A stretch of DNA of 64,000 bases from Arthrobacter sp. C2 (GCA_024207135.1 CP042428.1:2232001-2296000); one strand, 5' to 3'. Shown: positions 8,777 through 17,355, numbered from the stretch's first letter. Notes: generated from the sequence alone by a model not told the origin. Numbers and translations: made by a program.

Positions 8777-8798
8777 TTTACTAGGTCTTCCTACTAAA
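8777..8798. promoter_or_regulatory. Palindromic operator candidate upstream of etfB
   Basis: TTTAcTAGG (8777-8785) and CCTAcTAAA (8790-8798) form an inverted repeat with a four-base centre and a single C/C mismatch. Flanking GGCCAA (8769-8774) and TTGGCC (8799-8804) nearly extend it. It lies in the etfB promoter region, so a TetR-type fatty-acid or branched-chain regulator is a likely binder (inference). No regulator gene adjoins it. Confidence 0.5.
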
Positions 8799-8888
8799 TT
8801 GGCCGTCGCGGTGTTAGCCGCCCTTATCCTTGATTCGGCGCCTGGCCTGCACCGGTGAGGTTTCTCGTAGGGTACCGGGAAATGCGAA

Positions 8889-8920
8889 GACCTTCCCCCG
8901 CGCCAAGGCAGGGGAAGGTC
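8889..8920 (-). terminator. Terminator hairpin after idi
   Basis: GACCTTCCCC (8889-8898) and GGGGAAGGTC (8911-8920) form a perfect ten-base stem 22 bases past the idi stop codon. No strong T-run follows. Confidence 0.6.
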
Positions 8921-8942
8921 GGCGGACGGTGCCGGGCAGCGA

Positions 8943-9473
8943 TCAGGGGCGGGTGCCATCCAGTGAGCCCTGGGCGATCTGCTCCAGCAGCCACGGGGAG
9001 AAGGCGAAGGGCGCGGCCAGCGCGGCGGTCTTCAGCGCCTGGGGCTCGACCCACGCGTACTCGGCGACCTCCTCCGGGTTGGGGGCCAGCTCGGAGGTGA
9101 TCAGCGCGGAGAAGACCGGGCAGATCTCGTTCTCGACGATTCCCGAGGCGTCCACGGCCCGGTAGGCGAAGTCCGGAAGCAGCGGGGCGATCGAGGAGAT
9201 GGTGGTGCCCAGTTCCTGCTCGGCGCGCCTGGCGATGGCCTCGGGAAAGGATTCCCCCTCCCCCGGGTGCCCGCAGAACGAGTTGGTCCACACCCCTGCC
9301 CAGGTTTTCTTGGACAGGGCGCGCCGGGTCATCAGGATCCGGCCCTGGCCATCGTAGAGGTGGCAGGAGAAGGCCAGGTGCAAGGGCGTGTGTGCGGTGT
9401 GCACGAGCGCCTTGGATGCCGTTCCGATGCGGGTGCCGTCGTTGGCCAACAACACCACAAGTTCCTCGCTCAT
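8943..9473 (-). CDS. idi: Isopentenyl-diphosphate delta-isomerase type I
   Basis: A 176-residue Nudix-fold isomerase that interconverts isopentenyl and dimethylallyl diphosphate in isoprenoid synthesis. The type I signatures are present: LHLAFSCHLYD near residue 31, RALSKKTWAGVWTNSFCGHP with the catalytic Cys near 67, and a second acidic motif ending in ENEICPVF. Glu residues for the metal site (EGES and EQELG) are visible. The gene stands alone, with its own terminator and a purine-rich AAGAGAG before the ATG. Length matches the bacterial family. Confidence 0.95.
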   Translation of the reverse strand: MSEELVVLLANDGTRIGTASKALVHTAHTPLHLAFSCHLYDGQGRILMTRRALSKKTWAGVWTNSFCGHPGEGESFPEAIARRAEQELGTTISSIAPLLPDFAYRAVDASGIVENEICPVFSALITSELAPNPEEVAEYAWVEPQALKTAALAAPFAFSPWLLEQIAQGSLDGTRP

Positions 9474-9573
9474 GACTCTCTTTCTTCGAAGGTGGCGGGG
9501 CCATGCCCCTCAGCCTCAATCATCCCATGCCCGCACGGGACCGGATCATGGCGCATTTCGGGCTTAACGGGGC

Positions 9574-9619
9574 GGCTGCCGGTTTGGCGGGGAACATGCC
9601 TCCCGCCAAACCGGCAGCC
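9574..9619 (-). terminator. Strong terminator hairpin after the APC permease
   Basis: An 18-base perfect stem: 9574-9591 (GGCTGCCGGTTTGGCGGG) pairs with 9602-9619 around a ten-base loop. It begins 26 bases downstream of the permease stop codon and ends the puo operon. Confidence 0.8.
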
Positions 9620-9644
9620 ACCAGGGGTCTTGCCGGGCCAACGC

Positions 9645-11171
9645 CTACAGCATGCGCTTGAGCGTCTCGCCCTTGAAGAACCCGGGTTGGCGGATGCGCA
9701 TGTACAACATCACGGCCACGCCCAGGACCAGCACGCCCATGCCCAGGATGAACACCATGCCCAGCCCCGCGATGTTGGAGCCCGAGCCGTAGTCCGGGTC
9801 CATGGAATCGCGTGCGGTGCTCGCGAACATCACCAGCAGGATCACCCCGCCCACCAGCGGGGCCAGGAACTTGAAGAAGAAGCCGCGCACGGTGTCGAAC
9901 GCCTCGCGGCGGAAGTACCAGACGCAGGCCAGTGCGGTGACTCCGTAGTAGAAGCAGATCATCAGGCCCAGGGCCGTGATGGTGTCCCACAAGGCGTTTT
10001 CGCTCAGCAACCGGGTGACCACGTAGAACACCGCGGCCGCCGAGCCGGCGGTGATGGTGGCCGTGGACGGGGACATGAAGCGCGGGGAAACCTTGCCGAA
10101 GCGCTCGGGCAGCGCCTTGTAGTAGCCCATGGCCAGGATGGTGCGGGCCGGTGACACCAGGGTGGACTGCAGCGAAGCCGCCGAGGAGGACAGGATCGCC
10201 AGCGACATCAGGATCGCAAACGGGCCCATGATCGGTCCGGCCAGCACCGCGAAGATCGATTCCTGGTTCTCCGGGTTGCCGGCACCCAGGCCGGTCTCGC
10301 CGATGCCCGCGTAGGAGATCACGGCCAGCGAGATCACCATGTAGATGCCCATGATGATCAGGATCGTCAGCGTGGCGGCGCGGCCCGGGACCTTGGCGGG
10401 GTTCGTGGTTTCCTCGTTCATCGTCAGGGTGACGTCCCAGCCCCAGAAGATGAAGATCGACAGCGAGACGCCGGCGGCGAAGGCCCCGAAGGAATGCACG
10501 GCCATCGGGTTGAACCAGTCCAGCGCGATCGGGGTCGGGTCGAAGGCGGTGCCGTTGTTCACGTGGCTGAACGCGGCCACGGCGAACCAGGTGAGCACCA
10601 CGAGCTGGAAGGCGACCAGCGCGTATTGGAAGGCCTTGGTGGTCTGCATGCCGCGGTAGGAGATCCAGCAGGCGGCGGCGATGAACACCAGCGTCGTGGG
10701 GATGTTGACCCACAGGTTGCGCGTCAGCTCCGCGATGGCGTCGTTGCCGGTGAGCTGGGCGATCAGCAGGTAGAAGAAGTCCACCGCGACCGCGGCCAGG
10801 TTGGAGAGCACGATGATGGTCGCGGCGATCAGGCCCCAGCCACCCATCCAGCCGATCCAGGGGCCGAAGGCGCGGGTGGCCCAGGTGAAGGAGGTGCCGG
10901 AGTCCGGCATCGCGGAGTTCAGCTCGCGGTAGCCCAGGGCCACCAGCAGCATCGGCAGGAAACCGGCCAGGAAGATCGCCGGCAACTGGGTGCCGACCTC
11001 GGCGACCGTCGGACCCAGGGCAGCGGTCAGGGTGTAGGCGGGGGCAATGCAGGAGACGCCGATGACCACGGCACCAAGCACGCCGACGGTGCCCTTGGAC
11101 AGGCCCTTGTCGCCCAGGCCTGATTCGGCCGCCGGTGTGGCGCGGGATTCGGTCGCTGTGTCACGACTCAT
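9645..11171 (-). CDS. APC-superfamily amino acid/polyamine permease
   Basis: A 508-residue permease with a charged N-terminal tail of about 25 residues and twelve hydrophobic spans. The first span carries the GVSCIAPAYTLTAALGP pattern typical of APC transporters, with the unwound substrate site in TM1. It follows the putrescine oxidase and universal stress protein genes in one operon, so putrescine or a related amine is the likely substrate (inference from context). An intercistronic hairpin precedes it and may lower its expression. The start at 11171 gives the usual length. Confidence 0.85.
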   Translation of the reverse strand: MSRDTATESRATPAAESGLGDKGLSKGTVGVLGAVVIGVSCIAPAYTLTAALGPTVAEVGTQLPAIFLAGFLPMLLVALGYRELNSAMPDSGTSFTWATRAFGPWIGWMGGWGLIAATIIVLSNLAAVAVDFFYLLIAQLTGNDAIAELTRNLWVNIPTTLVFIAAACWISYRGMQTTKAFQYALVAFQLVVLTWFAVAAFSHVNNGTAFDPTPIALDWFNPMAVHSFGAFAAGVSLSIFIFWGWDVTLTMNEETTNPAKVPGRAATLTILIIMGIYMVISLAVISYAGIGETGLGAGNPENQESIFAVLAGPIMGPFAILMSLAILSSSAASLQSTLVSPARTILAMGYYKALPERFGKVSPRFMSPSTATITAGSAAAVFYVVTRLLSENALWDTITALGLMICFYYGVTALACVWYFRREAFDTVRGFFFKFLAPLVGGVILLVMFASTARDSMDPDYGSGSNIAGLGMVFILGMGVLVLGVAVMLYMRIRQPGFFKGETLKRML

Positions 11172-11193
11172 GGTTGTATTCCTTCATCCAGGC

Positions 11194-11237
11194 GGTGCCG
11201 CGCTTCCCGCCTGGCGGGCAGGGGAAAGCGCGGCACC
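11194..11237 (-). promoter_or_regulatory. Intercistronic hairpin before the permease gene
   Basis: GGTGCCGCGCTT (11194-11205) pairs perfectly with AAGCGCGGCACC (11226-11237), and CCGCC/GGCGG nests inside. It fills the gap between the universal stress protein stop and the permease start, so it may be a partial terminator or an RNA-stabilising stem that sets relative expression. Confidence 0.5.
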
Positions 11238-11256
11238 CTCATGCGGGGAGTTGGTG

Positions 11257-12135
11257 CTAGGAGCGGGCCGTTTCGGGCTTGTGGTTCTTGGGAACCACAA
11301 CCAGCGGGACCGGGAGGGTCCGCAGCATGCGTTGGGCGGTGGTGCCCAGGAAGAGCCGGCGCTTGCGCGCCAGGCGGCTCGAGCCGACGACGGCGATTTC
11401 GCCGTCCACCCAGTCGAGTTCGGCGATGGCGTCGTCGATGCCCGTGCCGGAGGCCACGGTGATCTCGGCGCTGAGGCCGAGTTCCTCCACGATGGCGGCG
11501 GCCGCGGCCCGGGTGCGCTCTATGGAGCCTGCCGCTTCCGCGGAACCGGCCGTGGCATGGTCCTGGGCCACCAGGGACACCACGCGCAGCGCCAGCTCCT
11601 GGTTGCTTGCCGCCGTTGCTGCGGCCTGCACCACGGCGCGGGCACCGGGGCGGGTGCCGACGAATGCGGTGATCCGGCTGAGCTTGCCCCCGGCCCTTTC
11701 CAGGGACGCGACGGCACCGGGGGTGCTCATGGCCACCGGGAACGGCGAGGCGTGCAGCAGCGAGCTGGCCACCGAGCCCGGGACAAAGAACCCTGCCACG
11801 TGGCGCTTGCGCCCGCCGAGCACGATGGCCCGGGCGCCGGTTTCCTTGGCCATGGCGATCAATCCGGCGGCCGGGGAGGAGACCGCGCGGGCGACGACCC
11901 GGGCGGTGGGACCGGCCGGAACCAGGTTGAGCGCTTCCTTGGCCCAGGCGTCAACCTGGTCAGCCAGGATGGAGGAGTATCCGTGGTCGCTGCCCGGGTA
12001 GGTGGCCGAGAACGGGGTGTCCTCGGGCAGGACCATGGCGATGTCCAGGTGGGCCGCGGGCCCGCCCAGCGCCGCGGCGAGCGCGATGGCCTCCGCGCCG
12101 CGGGCGTCGGCGGTGTATCCAACGAGATAGCGCAT
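11257..12135 (-). CDS. Tandem universal stress protein (two USP domains)
   Basis: A 292-residue cytoplasmic protein with two UspA domains, roughly residues 1-140 and 150-285. Both carry the ATP-binding loop pattern G-x2-G-x9-G-(S/T): the first around VLGGRKRHVAGFFVPGS, the second around VGSSRLARKRRLFLGTT. USPs bind ATP or partner proteins and are stress-linked; the exact role here is not known. The ATG lies five bases after the putrescine oxidase stop, so translation is probably coupled. Its place between an amine oxidase and an amine permease suggests a modulatory role in that pathway. Confidence 0.88.
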   Translation of the reverse strand: MRYLVGYTADARGAEAIALAAALGGPAAHLDIAMVLPEDTPFSATYPGSDHGYSSILADQVDAWAKEALNLVPAGPTARVVARAVSSPAAGLIAMAKETGARAIVLGGRKRHVAGFFVPGSVASSLLHASPFPVAMSTPGAVASLERAGGKLSRITAFVGTRPGARAVVQAAATAASNQELALRVVSLVAQDHATAGSAEAAGSIERTRAAAAAIVEELGLSAEITVASGTGIDDAIAELDWVDGEIAVVGSSRLARKRRLFLGTTAQRMLRTLPVPLVVVPKNHKPETARS

Positions 12136-12140
12136 GGAAC

Positions 12141-13565
12141 CTAGGCGTCCATCGAGGTCAGGGTGCCGAACTTGGAGATGACTCCGTCGTACCCCGGGTC
12201 GTCGGCGGTGCCGTCCACCGCGGCGACGATGCGGGCGGCCGTGCGCCGTCCCATGCGCACGGCGCCGTCCACGTGCTGGTAGCCCTCGCCGGCCAGATCC
12301 GAGGAGGAGAAGTAGATCGGGCCGACGTTCTTGTTCTGGTCCGGCCCGAAGCGGAACAGCCCGCCCAGGTCGTAGCTGGTGGCGTAGGCGCCGCGGGTCC
12401 ATTCCTCGGCGGCGAAATCGGAGAGGTAGAAGACCTTCGCCTCCAGTGCCTTCGGGCCCAGGTACGTGGCCATGTCCTGGAGGATGGTTTCCTTGCGCTC
12501 GGCCTCGGAGAGCTCGAACATCGCGTCGGCCTGCAAGTCGGAGATGAAGCCGACCAGGGTGCCGGTGCTTTCCTCGTGGTAGGTGTTGTCATAGATTTCC
12601 TGCACGATCGAGGTCGGCCCGAAGCAGGTGCCCGCGAGGCCCTCTTCGCGCCAGAACGGGGTCTCGTAGACGGCGTGGACCTTGATGACCAGGCCCATGG
12701 ACTGGTGCTGGTGGGCCACGTGCTGGCGGCGCGGCAGCGGCGGGTTGTAGGAGATGCGCGAGTACAGGTTCGGCGGGACGGCGACGATGACCTTCTTGGC
12801 ATTGACGGTCACGTCGGCACCATGGGCGGTCACGCCCTCCTCGGACCAGTCGAGCTTGAGCACCGGGTTGTTCAGGTAGACGTCGGTGCCCAGGCGCTGG
12901 GCCACGGCGATCGAGACCCCCTGCATGGTGCCGACCATGCGGCGGTCGAGGATGAAGTCCTCGTCGACCAGGTTGGTGAAGGAGCCGGCGGAGGATGACA
13001 TCAACAGTGCCTGCAGCGCGGAAAAGGTGTGGGCCGGCTTGGTGAGCATGCCGCCGGCGATGAACAGGCCGACGTTGTTGCAGGCCACCTCGTCGTCGGA
13101 GAGGGTGCGCAGCCAGTGGTGGAAGGAGACCATGTCCAGTTCTTCGGCCTGCGGGTGCTCCCACGGAGCGTCCGGGTCGACCTGAGCGGTAAGGCGGTCC
13201 ATCTCGGCGATGAGTTTGTTCATTTCGGCGACGGTGGATTCGGCCACCGGGAAGTCCGCGCCGGTGTAGACGGTGCGGGTGCCGTCTGCCGCCATGTAGA
13301 CCGAGGCGCCTGCCTTGTAGCGCTCGAAGGTCTCGATGCCCAGTTCCTCGATCAGCGAGTACAGGCCGGTCTGGTCGGGGGAAATCCACTGGCCGCCGAT
13401 CTCGATGGTGGCCCCGTCCATGTCCTGGCTCCAGGTGCGGCCGCCGACACGGTCGCGGGCCTCGAGCACTGCGACGGTCTTTCCCGCCTTGCGCAGCTCG
13501 TAGGCTGCGGTCAGGCCCGAGGGGCCGGCTCCGATGATGACGACGTCGCGATCCAGGGTTGTCAT
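12141..13565 (-). CDS. puo: Putrescine oxidase (FAD-dependent amine oxidase)
   Basis: A 474-residue flavin amine oxidase that oxidatively deaminates putrescine to 4-aminobutanal with H2O2 release. The N-terminal FAD fold has VVIIGAGPSGLTAAYELRK near residues 7-25, followed by LEARDRVGGRTW. The C-terminal flavin-contact region near 430 (SSDLAGEGYQHVDGAVRMG) is of the monoamine-oxidase type. Long stretches, such as DEEVACNN-like and FIAGGMLTKPAH, match what I recall of the Rhodococcus and Kocuria putrescine oxidases. No signal peptide is seen, so it is cytoplasmic. First gene of an operon with a USP and a permease, divergent from a TetR gene and under a strong palindrome. Another primary amine as substrate is possible. 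Confidence 0.85.
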   Translation of the reverse strand: MTTLDRDVVIIGAGPSGLTAAYELRKAGKTVAVLEARDRVGGRTWSQDMDGATIEIGGQWISPDQTGLYSLIEELGIETFERYKAGASVYMAADGTRTVYTGADFPVAESTVAEMNKLIAEMDRLTAQVDPDAPWEHPQAEELDMVSFHHWLRTLSDDEVACNNVGLFIAGGMLTKPAHTFSALQALLMSSSAGSFTNLVDEDFILDRRMVGTMQGVSIAVAQRLGTDVYLNNPVLKLDWSEEGVTAHGADVTVNAKKVIVAVPPNLYSRISYNPPLPRRQHVAHQHQSMGLVIKVHAVYETPFWREEGLAGTCFGPTSIVQEIYDNTYHEESTGTLVGFISDLQADAMFELSEAERKETILQDMATYLGPKALEAKVFYLSDFAAEEWTRGAYATSYDLGGLFRFGPDQNKNVGPIYFSSSDLAGEGYQHVDGAVRMGRRTAARIVAAVDGTADDPGYDGVISKFGTLTSMDA

Positions 13566-13588
13566 GATGTCCACTTCTTCCGGTGTTC

Positions 13589-13609
13589 TAAATGAATGAC
13601 GTTCATTTA
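13589..13609. promoter_or_regulatory. TetR-type operator between puo and tetR
   Basis: TAAATGAA (13589-13596) and TTCATTTA (13602-13609) form a perfect eight-base inverted repeat around TGACG. It lies 24 bases before the putrescine oxidase start and 68 before the TetR gene. It is the probable autoregulatory site of that repressor. The AT-rich sequence stands out against the local GC content. Confidence 0.75.
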
Positions 13610-13676
13610 CTAGACTGGTTTCCATGGTAGGCCATGTTGTGCAGTATTGTGAAGTGGGCCACGTCAGGAGCGGAAC

Positions 13677-14351
13677 TTGAAGCAAGAACCAGCATCTTCC
13701 ACGGCCGCGCCGCGCCGCCGCGCCGGGCGCCCGAGGTCTGGGGTCCTGGACCGGGAGCTCATTGCGCGGGCGGCGCTGAAGCTCGTGGTGGCGGGCGGAT
13801 ACTCCACCTTGACCATGTCGGCACTGGCGAAGTCGCTGTCGGTCTCCCCTTCGGCGCTGTACAACCACGTGGAGTCCAAGCAGGAGATCATGCAGTGGAT
13901 CCAGGAAATCGTGATGGACGGGGTCGATTCGACCGTGTTCGAGACCCTGCCGCTGGATGAGGCGCTCACGGCCTGGGCGGTGACCTACCGCGACATCTTC
14001 GCCGGGCACGCGCCGCTGATCCCGCTGATCGCGGTGCTGCCGGTCTCGGGGTCCCCGCGCACGCTGGAAATGTATGAAAAGGTCGCGGCCGGGTTCACCC
14101 GCGCCGGCTGGAAGCAGGAAGACATCATTCCCGCCATCGTGGCCCTGGAATCATTCATCTTCGGCTCGGCCCTCGATGCCACCGCACCGCTGGACATCTT
14201 CGACCCCGGGGAAAACGCCGGAGGCATCCCGAATTTCGAGGGCGCCCTGGAGGCGCAGCGGGCCACCGGGCGCAACAGTGCCGACGCCGCGTTCCGCGCC
14301 GGGCTGCGCGCCATCGTCAACGGCCTGATGGCAGCTTCCCGGACCACATAG
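13677..14351 (+). CDS. TetR/AcrR-family repressor of the puo operon
   Basis: A 224-residue TetR regulator. A basic N-terminal arm is followed by the HTH at about residues 25-72, with the recognition helix ending SPSALYNHVESKQEIM. The all-helical C-terminal domain is of the TetR_C_33-like type and would bind a small ligand, likely an amine or aldehyde (inference). The start is a TTG at 13677: AGGAG lies six bases before it and no ATG is in frame nearby. Divergent from puo, with a perfect palindrome between them. Confidence 0.88.
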   Translation: MKQEPASSTAAPRRRAGRPRSGVLDRELIARAALKLVVAGGYSTLTMSALAKSLSVSPSALYNHVESKQEIMQWIQEIVMDGVDSTVFETLPLDEALTAWAVTYRDIFAGHAPLIPLIAVLPVSGSPRTLEMYEKVAAGFTRAGWKQEDIIPAIVALESFIFGSALDATAPLDIFDPGENAGGIPNFEGALEAQRATGRNSADAAFRAGLRAIVNGLMAASRTT

Positions 14352-14389
14352 CCGCCCGTCAAACCGCGAATAAGCGATAAGCTGGCTCC

Positions 14390-14629
14390 ATGAGCGAAAC
14401 CCCTGGAACCCGAACGAACCCCGTGGTGCGGTTCCTTTCGCGGATGACCGCCAAGAACTGGATCGCGATCGCAGGTGCCGTCGCGGTGCTGGTCTTCATC
14501 CTGCAGAACCGCCAGCGGGTCCGCATCGAGCTGCTGTTCCTTGATCTGAACGCACCGCTGTGGATTTCCCTGGGCGCGGTGCTGCTCATTGGCTGGGCCA
14601 TCGGGCGCTTCTCGTTCCGCAAGCGCTAA
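14390..14629 (+). CDS. LapA-domain (DUF1049) small membrane protein
   Basis: A 79-residue protein with two transmembrane segments (about 24-42 and 55-73). The conserved FILQNRQRVRIELLF loop between them defines the lipopolysaccharide-assembly protein A / DUF1049 family. In actinobacteria, which lack LPS, the function is not established. The gene stands alone with a strong terminator after it. Confidence 0.85.
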   Translation: MSETPGTRTNPVVRFLSRMTAKNWIAIAGAVAVLVFILQNRQRVRIELLFLDLNAPLWISLGAVLLIGWAIGRFSFRKR

Positions 14630-14661
14630 GGCGCTGCCCGGGTGTTGCTCGGGCGCAAAAA

Positions 14662-14708
14662 AGCCCCGTCGGTCCGACACCTTTTCGAAGGTGCGTCGCG
14701 ACGGGGCT
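14662..14708. terminator. Bidirectional terminator hairpin
   Basis: AGCCCCGTCG (14662-14671) pairs with CGACGGGGCT (14699-14708). The loop contains a CACCTT/AAGGTG stem (14679-14692). An A-run precedes it, which becomes a T-run on the minus strand. It separates the convergent LapA-type gene and the 127-residue hypothetical. Confidence 0.8.
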
Positions 14709-14732
14709 GCAAGCAGGAAGGGCGGGTCGCCC

Positions 14733-15116
14733 CTAGAACGAGGTGCCCATGATGCCCACGAGGGACTCCGGATCACCGTAGTTGAAAATGACCCAGCCCA
14801 GTGCGCCGATGAAGGCGGTCGAGGCAACGGCCCAGACGCCGGTGAGCTTGGCCATGAACCGGATTTCCTGGCGGCTGACCGGAAGCCGGTCCGCCGAGTA
14901 GTCGCCGGCAACCTTGCCGAAACGCTCGGCCGGGGTGACCGCGGCCATGGCGTTGAGGCTCACCAGGAAGTTCGAGGCGGTGTCGATGCTGCCGTCGACA
15001 AGGCGGGCGCGGGTCAGGTTGTTCTTGCGGTCCTGGGTCATCTCGACGATGTTCGAGCCGTGACGTGCCAGCAAGATGTCTTCGCCCAGTGGCATTGCCT
15101 TGTGCAGCAACCGCAT
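14733..15116 (-). CDS. Hypothetical membrane-anchored protein
   Basis: A 127-residue protein with no recognised family. The first 85 residues are soluble and mixed-charge. One clear hydrophobic helix lies at about residues 92-112 near the C-terminus, so a tail-anchored topology is likely. AAGGGG before the ATG at 15116 supports the start. The bidirectional terminator at 14662-14708 follows. The gene is divergent from the next hypothetical; the gap contains an AT-rich stretch that may hold both promoters. Confidence 0.6.
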   Translation of the reverse strand: MRLLHKAMPLGEDILLARHGSNIVEMTQDRKNNLTRARLVDGSIDTASNFLVSLNAMAAVTPAERFGKVAGDYSADRLPVSRQEIRFMAKLTGVWAVASTAFIGALGWVIFNYGDPESLVGIMGTSF

Positions 15117-15292
15117 TCCCTACCCCTTTTTCAGTTCGCGGGGAAAGAAATCAGCACCCGCCCAAGACTCGTTCGTTGTAGCATCAAGATTACGTGCGCT
15201 TTTGCGCCCGGGTGCGCTATTATGCGCTTTCGGTTGGCAAGCTCACAGGGTGTTGTGGCCTGGGCCGCGCAAAAGCCGTGGCGGGCGGCACA

Positions 15293-15613
15293 ATGCGTCC
15301 AAACGCCCCGGACCGGACCCCGGCGGCTCCGCTGCCGCGCGGCCAGGCTTGGACGATGATCGCCACCAATGTCGACCCGCGCTACGTATCGGAAGAGGAC
15401 CCGCAGCCGGTCTACCGGGTGGATTTCCGGGACGAAAACGGCGCAAGCGACGAGTGGCGGTTGGTCGGCGCCGACGACGTCCATGAGGTGCTCCGGTGGG
15501 CGCACGTTCACGCGGCAGGCAGAACGGCTTCCATTTGCGCCGAATTCACCTACGTCGGGGGCGGCGAAATAACGGTGGCGCTGGTCCGCTTGGCCGGGCC
15601 GGACCCGGCCTGA
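15293..15613 (+). CDS. Hypothetical protein, about 106 residues
   Basis: A small acidic soluble protein I cannot place in a family. It ends in a beta-rich segment (SICAEFTYVGGGEITVALVRL) and contains a VDFRDENG strand-loop motif. The ATG at 15293 is preferred over the long upstream extension, which is basic and low in coding character; an ATG at 15356 (residue 22) is an alternative. The stop lies 17 bases from the convergent DUF456 gene. Confidence 0.5.
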   Translation: MRPNAPDRTPAAPLPRGQAWTMIATNVDPRYVSEEDPQPVYRVDFRDENGASDEWRLVGADDVHEVLRWAHVHAAGRTASICAEFTYVGGGEITVALVRLAGPDPA

Positions 15614-15629
15614 GCCCGGCAGGCCTGGC

Positions 15630-16130
15630 TCAGCGCGTGGTGAAGTGCACGATCACACCGATCATCCACACCGACGAGGCCATGGCCGCGCAGCCGAATT
15701 CGACCAGGACACCGATCCCCATGGCCTTGAGCGCGGATCCCGAGGCCCGCAACGCGGCGGGAAAATCCTTGCGCCGCCCGTATTCCCCCAGCACCAGCCC
15801 CAGTGCGAAGCCGATGAACAGGCCCAGCACGGGAATGACGAACATGCCCACCACGGCCAGCGCGATGGCCAGGGCAATGGACCCGCGCGGGATCTTCTGC
15901 TGCTTGAGGTTCCGGCCGGTGAGCACCGTCGAGGCGCTCCAGCCGGCGAGCGCCAGGCCCATGCCGATCCCGGCGCACCACCAGGCGGCGGGACTGCCCA
16001 GGATCCAGCCCCAGGCCAGCAGCGTGCCGATGGCCAACAAGCTTCCGGGGAGCACCGGAACGATGGTTCCCACGACGGCGACCGCCAGGAGCAACCCGGC
16101 AACAACGGTGGTGATGACTTGGATATCCAC
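15630..16130 (-). CDS. DUF456-domain membrane protein
   Basis: A 166-residue protein with the DUF456 layout: glycine-rich hydrophobic helices paired at about residues 5-45, 52-72, 88-120 and 135-160. It has the PVLPGSLLAIG loop near the N-terminus and GLFIGFALGLVLGEY in the middle. Glycine-zipper-like spacing is typical of the family, whose function is unknown. The GTG start at 16130 is chosen because the family begins there; it lacks a strong ribosome site. Confidence 0.8.
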   Translation of the reverse strand: MDIQVITTVVAGLLLAVAVVGTIVPVLPGSLLAIGTLLAWGWILGSPAAWWCAGIGMGLALAGWSASTVLTGRNLKQQKIPRGSIALAIALAVVGMFVIPVLGLFIGFALGLVLGEYGRRKDFPAALRASGSALKAMGIGVLVEFGCAAMASSVWMIGVIVHFTTR

Positions 16131-16198
16131 AAGTGCAAGTCTTGCATCCGCCAGGCCCGTCACGGAGGGGCGCGCCGAACCCGGGGCAGGAAAGCGGC

Positions 16199-16387
16199 TC
16201 AGTCGTCGACGATGGCCCAGCTGCCCGCGGGCTTGTATTCGCTGTCGTAGATGTCTTCGCCGGCACCGGGATCCATGGGGTAGTTCTTGAGGTTCCCGGC
16301 CCAGTAGCGCAGCGCACGGGAGATTTCCGCCTCGGGGTCCAGTTTCATCGCCTCGGTGCCCATGTCGACTTCGAAAATGAATCTCAT
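16199..16387 (-). CDS. Small hypothetical protein, 62 residues
   Basis: A short acidic protein of unknown family. It starts with a beta-strand-like MRFIFEVDMG and contains an aromatic-rich middle (RALRYWAGNLKNY). The ATG at 16387 has GGGGAG seven bases upstream, better than the longer in-frame alternative, and codon usage is typical of the neighbours. It is in line with the DUF456 gene 68 bases downstream and may be co-transcribed. Confidence 0.55.
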   Translation of the reverse strand: MRFIFEVDMGTEAMKLDPEAEISRALRYWAGNLKNYPMDPGAGEDIYDSEYKPAGSWAIVDD

Positions 16388-16530
16388 CTGTCCGCTCCCC
16401 TTGGATCGGTGCAATGCCCGCTTGGTGGCACCGCTGCCTGTGTTTTCCCATCCTAGGCGCCATATCGGCGGATGTGCCACGACGAAACGCGGGGACGAAA
16501 GGCGGCGGCGGGGAAAACCAGCAATGGAAG

Positions 16531-16543
16531 ATTGTTGAACAAT
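16531..16543. promoter_or_regulatory. Operator of the pxp operon (ATTGTT-G-AACAAT)
   Basis: A perfect 13-base palindrome, ATTGTTGAACAAT, 53 bases before pxpA and overlapping a plausible -35 region. The 14-mer TTGTTGAACAATCC recurs exactly at 34903-34916 upstream of the Nramp-like gene, and a variant lies at 34927-34937. The FadR-type GntR regulator encoded at the end of the pxp operon is the likely binder (inference). Confidence 0.7.
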
Positions 16544-16596
16544 CCGCGTTCATAGTGCATCCTTAAGGGAACCACAACACGAGACGGGGGTCACAA

Positions 16597-17355
16597 ATGC
16601 CTTACATCGACCTGAATTCCGACGTCGGGGAATCCTTCGGCAACTGGGTGATGGGCGACGACGCCGCCATTTTCACCTCCGTATCCTCGGCAAACGTTGC
16701 CTGCGGATTCCACGCGGGCGACCCCAGCGTCATCGCCCAGACCTGCCGCGACGCCGTTGCCGCAGGGGTGACCATCGGTGCGCACGTGGGCTACCGGGAC
16801 CTGGCCGGCTTCGGCCGCCGCTTCCTGGACTGCTCCCCCGTCGAGCTGGCCGACGACGTGCTCTACCAGCTTGGCGCCCTCGAGGCCCTGGCCCGCGCGG
16901 CCGGCTCCTCCATCAAGTACGTCAAGCCGCACGGCGCCCTCTACAACACCATCGTGCACCACGAGACCCACGCCCAGGCCGTCGTCGACGCCATCCGCGC
17001 CTTCGGCTCCGAGTTGCCGGTGCTGCTGCTGCCCGGATCCGTCGCCCTGGCCAAGGCCGAGGCAGCGGGCCTGCGCCCGGTCGCCGAGGCCTTCGCCGAC
17101 CGGAACTACACCCCCGCCGGCACCCTGGTCTCGCGCCGCGAGGCCAACGCGGTGCTGCACGACCCGGCAACCGTCACCGCCAACATGATCCGCCTGGCCA
17201 CCGAGAAGACCATCGTGACCATCGACGGCTCGGTCATCCCCATGGACGCCGAGAGCATCTGCGTGCACGGCGACACCGCCGGGGCCGTCGCCATGGCCGC
17301 CGCGGTGCGTGCGGGACTGGAATCCGCCGGTGTCACCATCAAGAGCTTCGCATGA
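16597..17355 (+). CDS. pxpA: 5-oxoprolinase subunit PxpA (LamB/YcsF family)
   Basis: A 252-residue LamB/YcsF protein. In E. coli and B. subtilis this subunit works with PxpB and PxpC in ATP-dependent ring opening of 5-oxoproline to glutamate. Signature stretches are present: [11 protein letters not shown] at the N-terminus, [28 protein letters not shown], and the C-terminal ICVHGD. It opens the operon; its TGA overlaps the ATG of the pxpB-pxpC fusion (ATGA). A palindrome upstream ties it to the Nramp-like locus. Because a biotin carboxylase subunit shares the operon, the true substrate may be another lactam. Confidence 0.92.
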   Translation: MPYIDLNSDVGESFGNWVMGDDAAIFTSVSSANVACGFHAGDPSVIAQTCRDAVAAGVTIGAHVGYRDLAGFGRRFLDCSPVELADDVLYQLGALEALARAAGSSIKYVKPHGALYNTIVHHETHAQAVVDAIRAFGSELPVLLLPGSVALAKAEAAGLRPVAEAFADRNYTPAGTLVSRREANAVLHDPATVTANMIRLATEKTIVTIDGSVIPMDAESICVHGDTAGAVAMAAAVRAGLESAGVTIKSFA

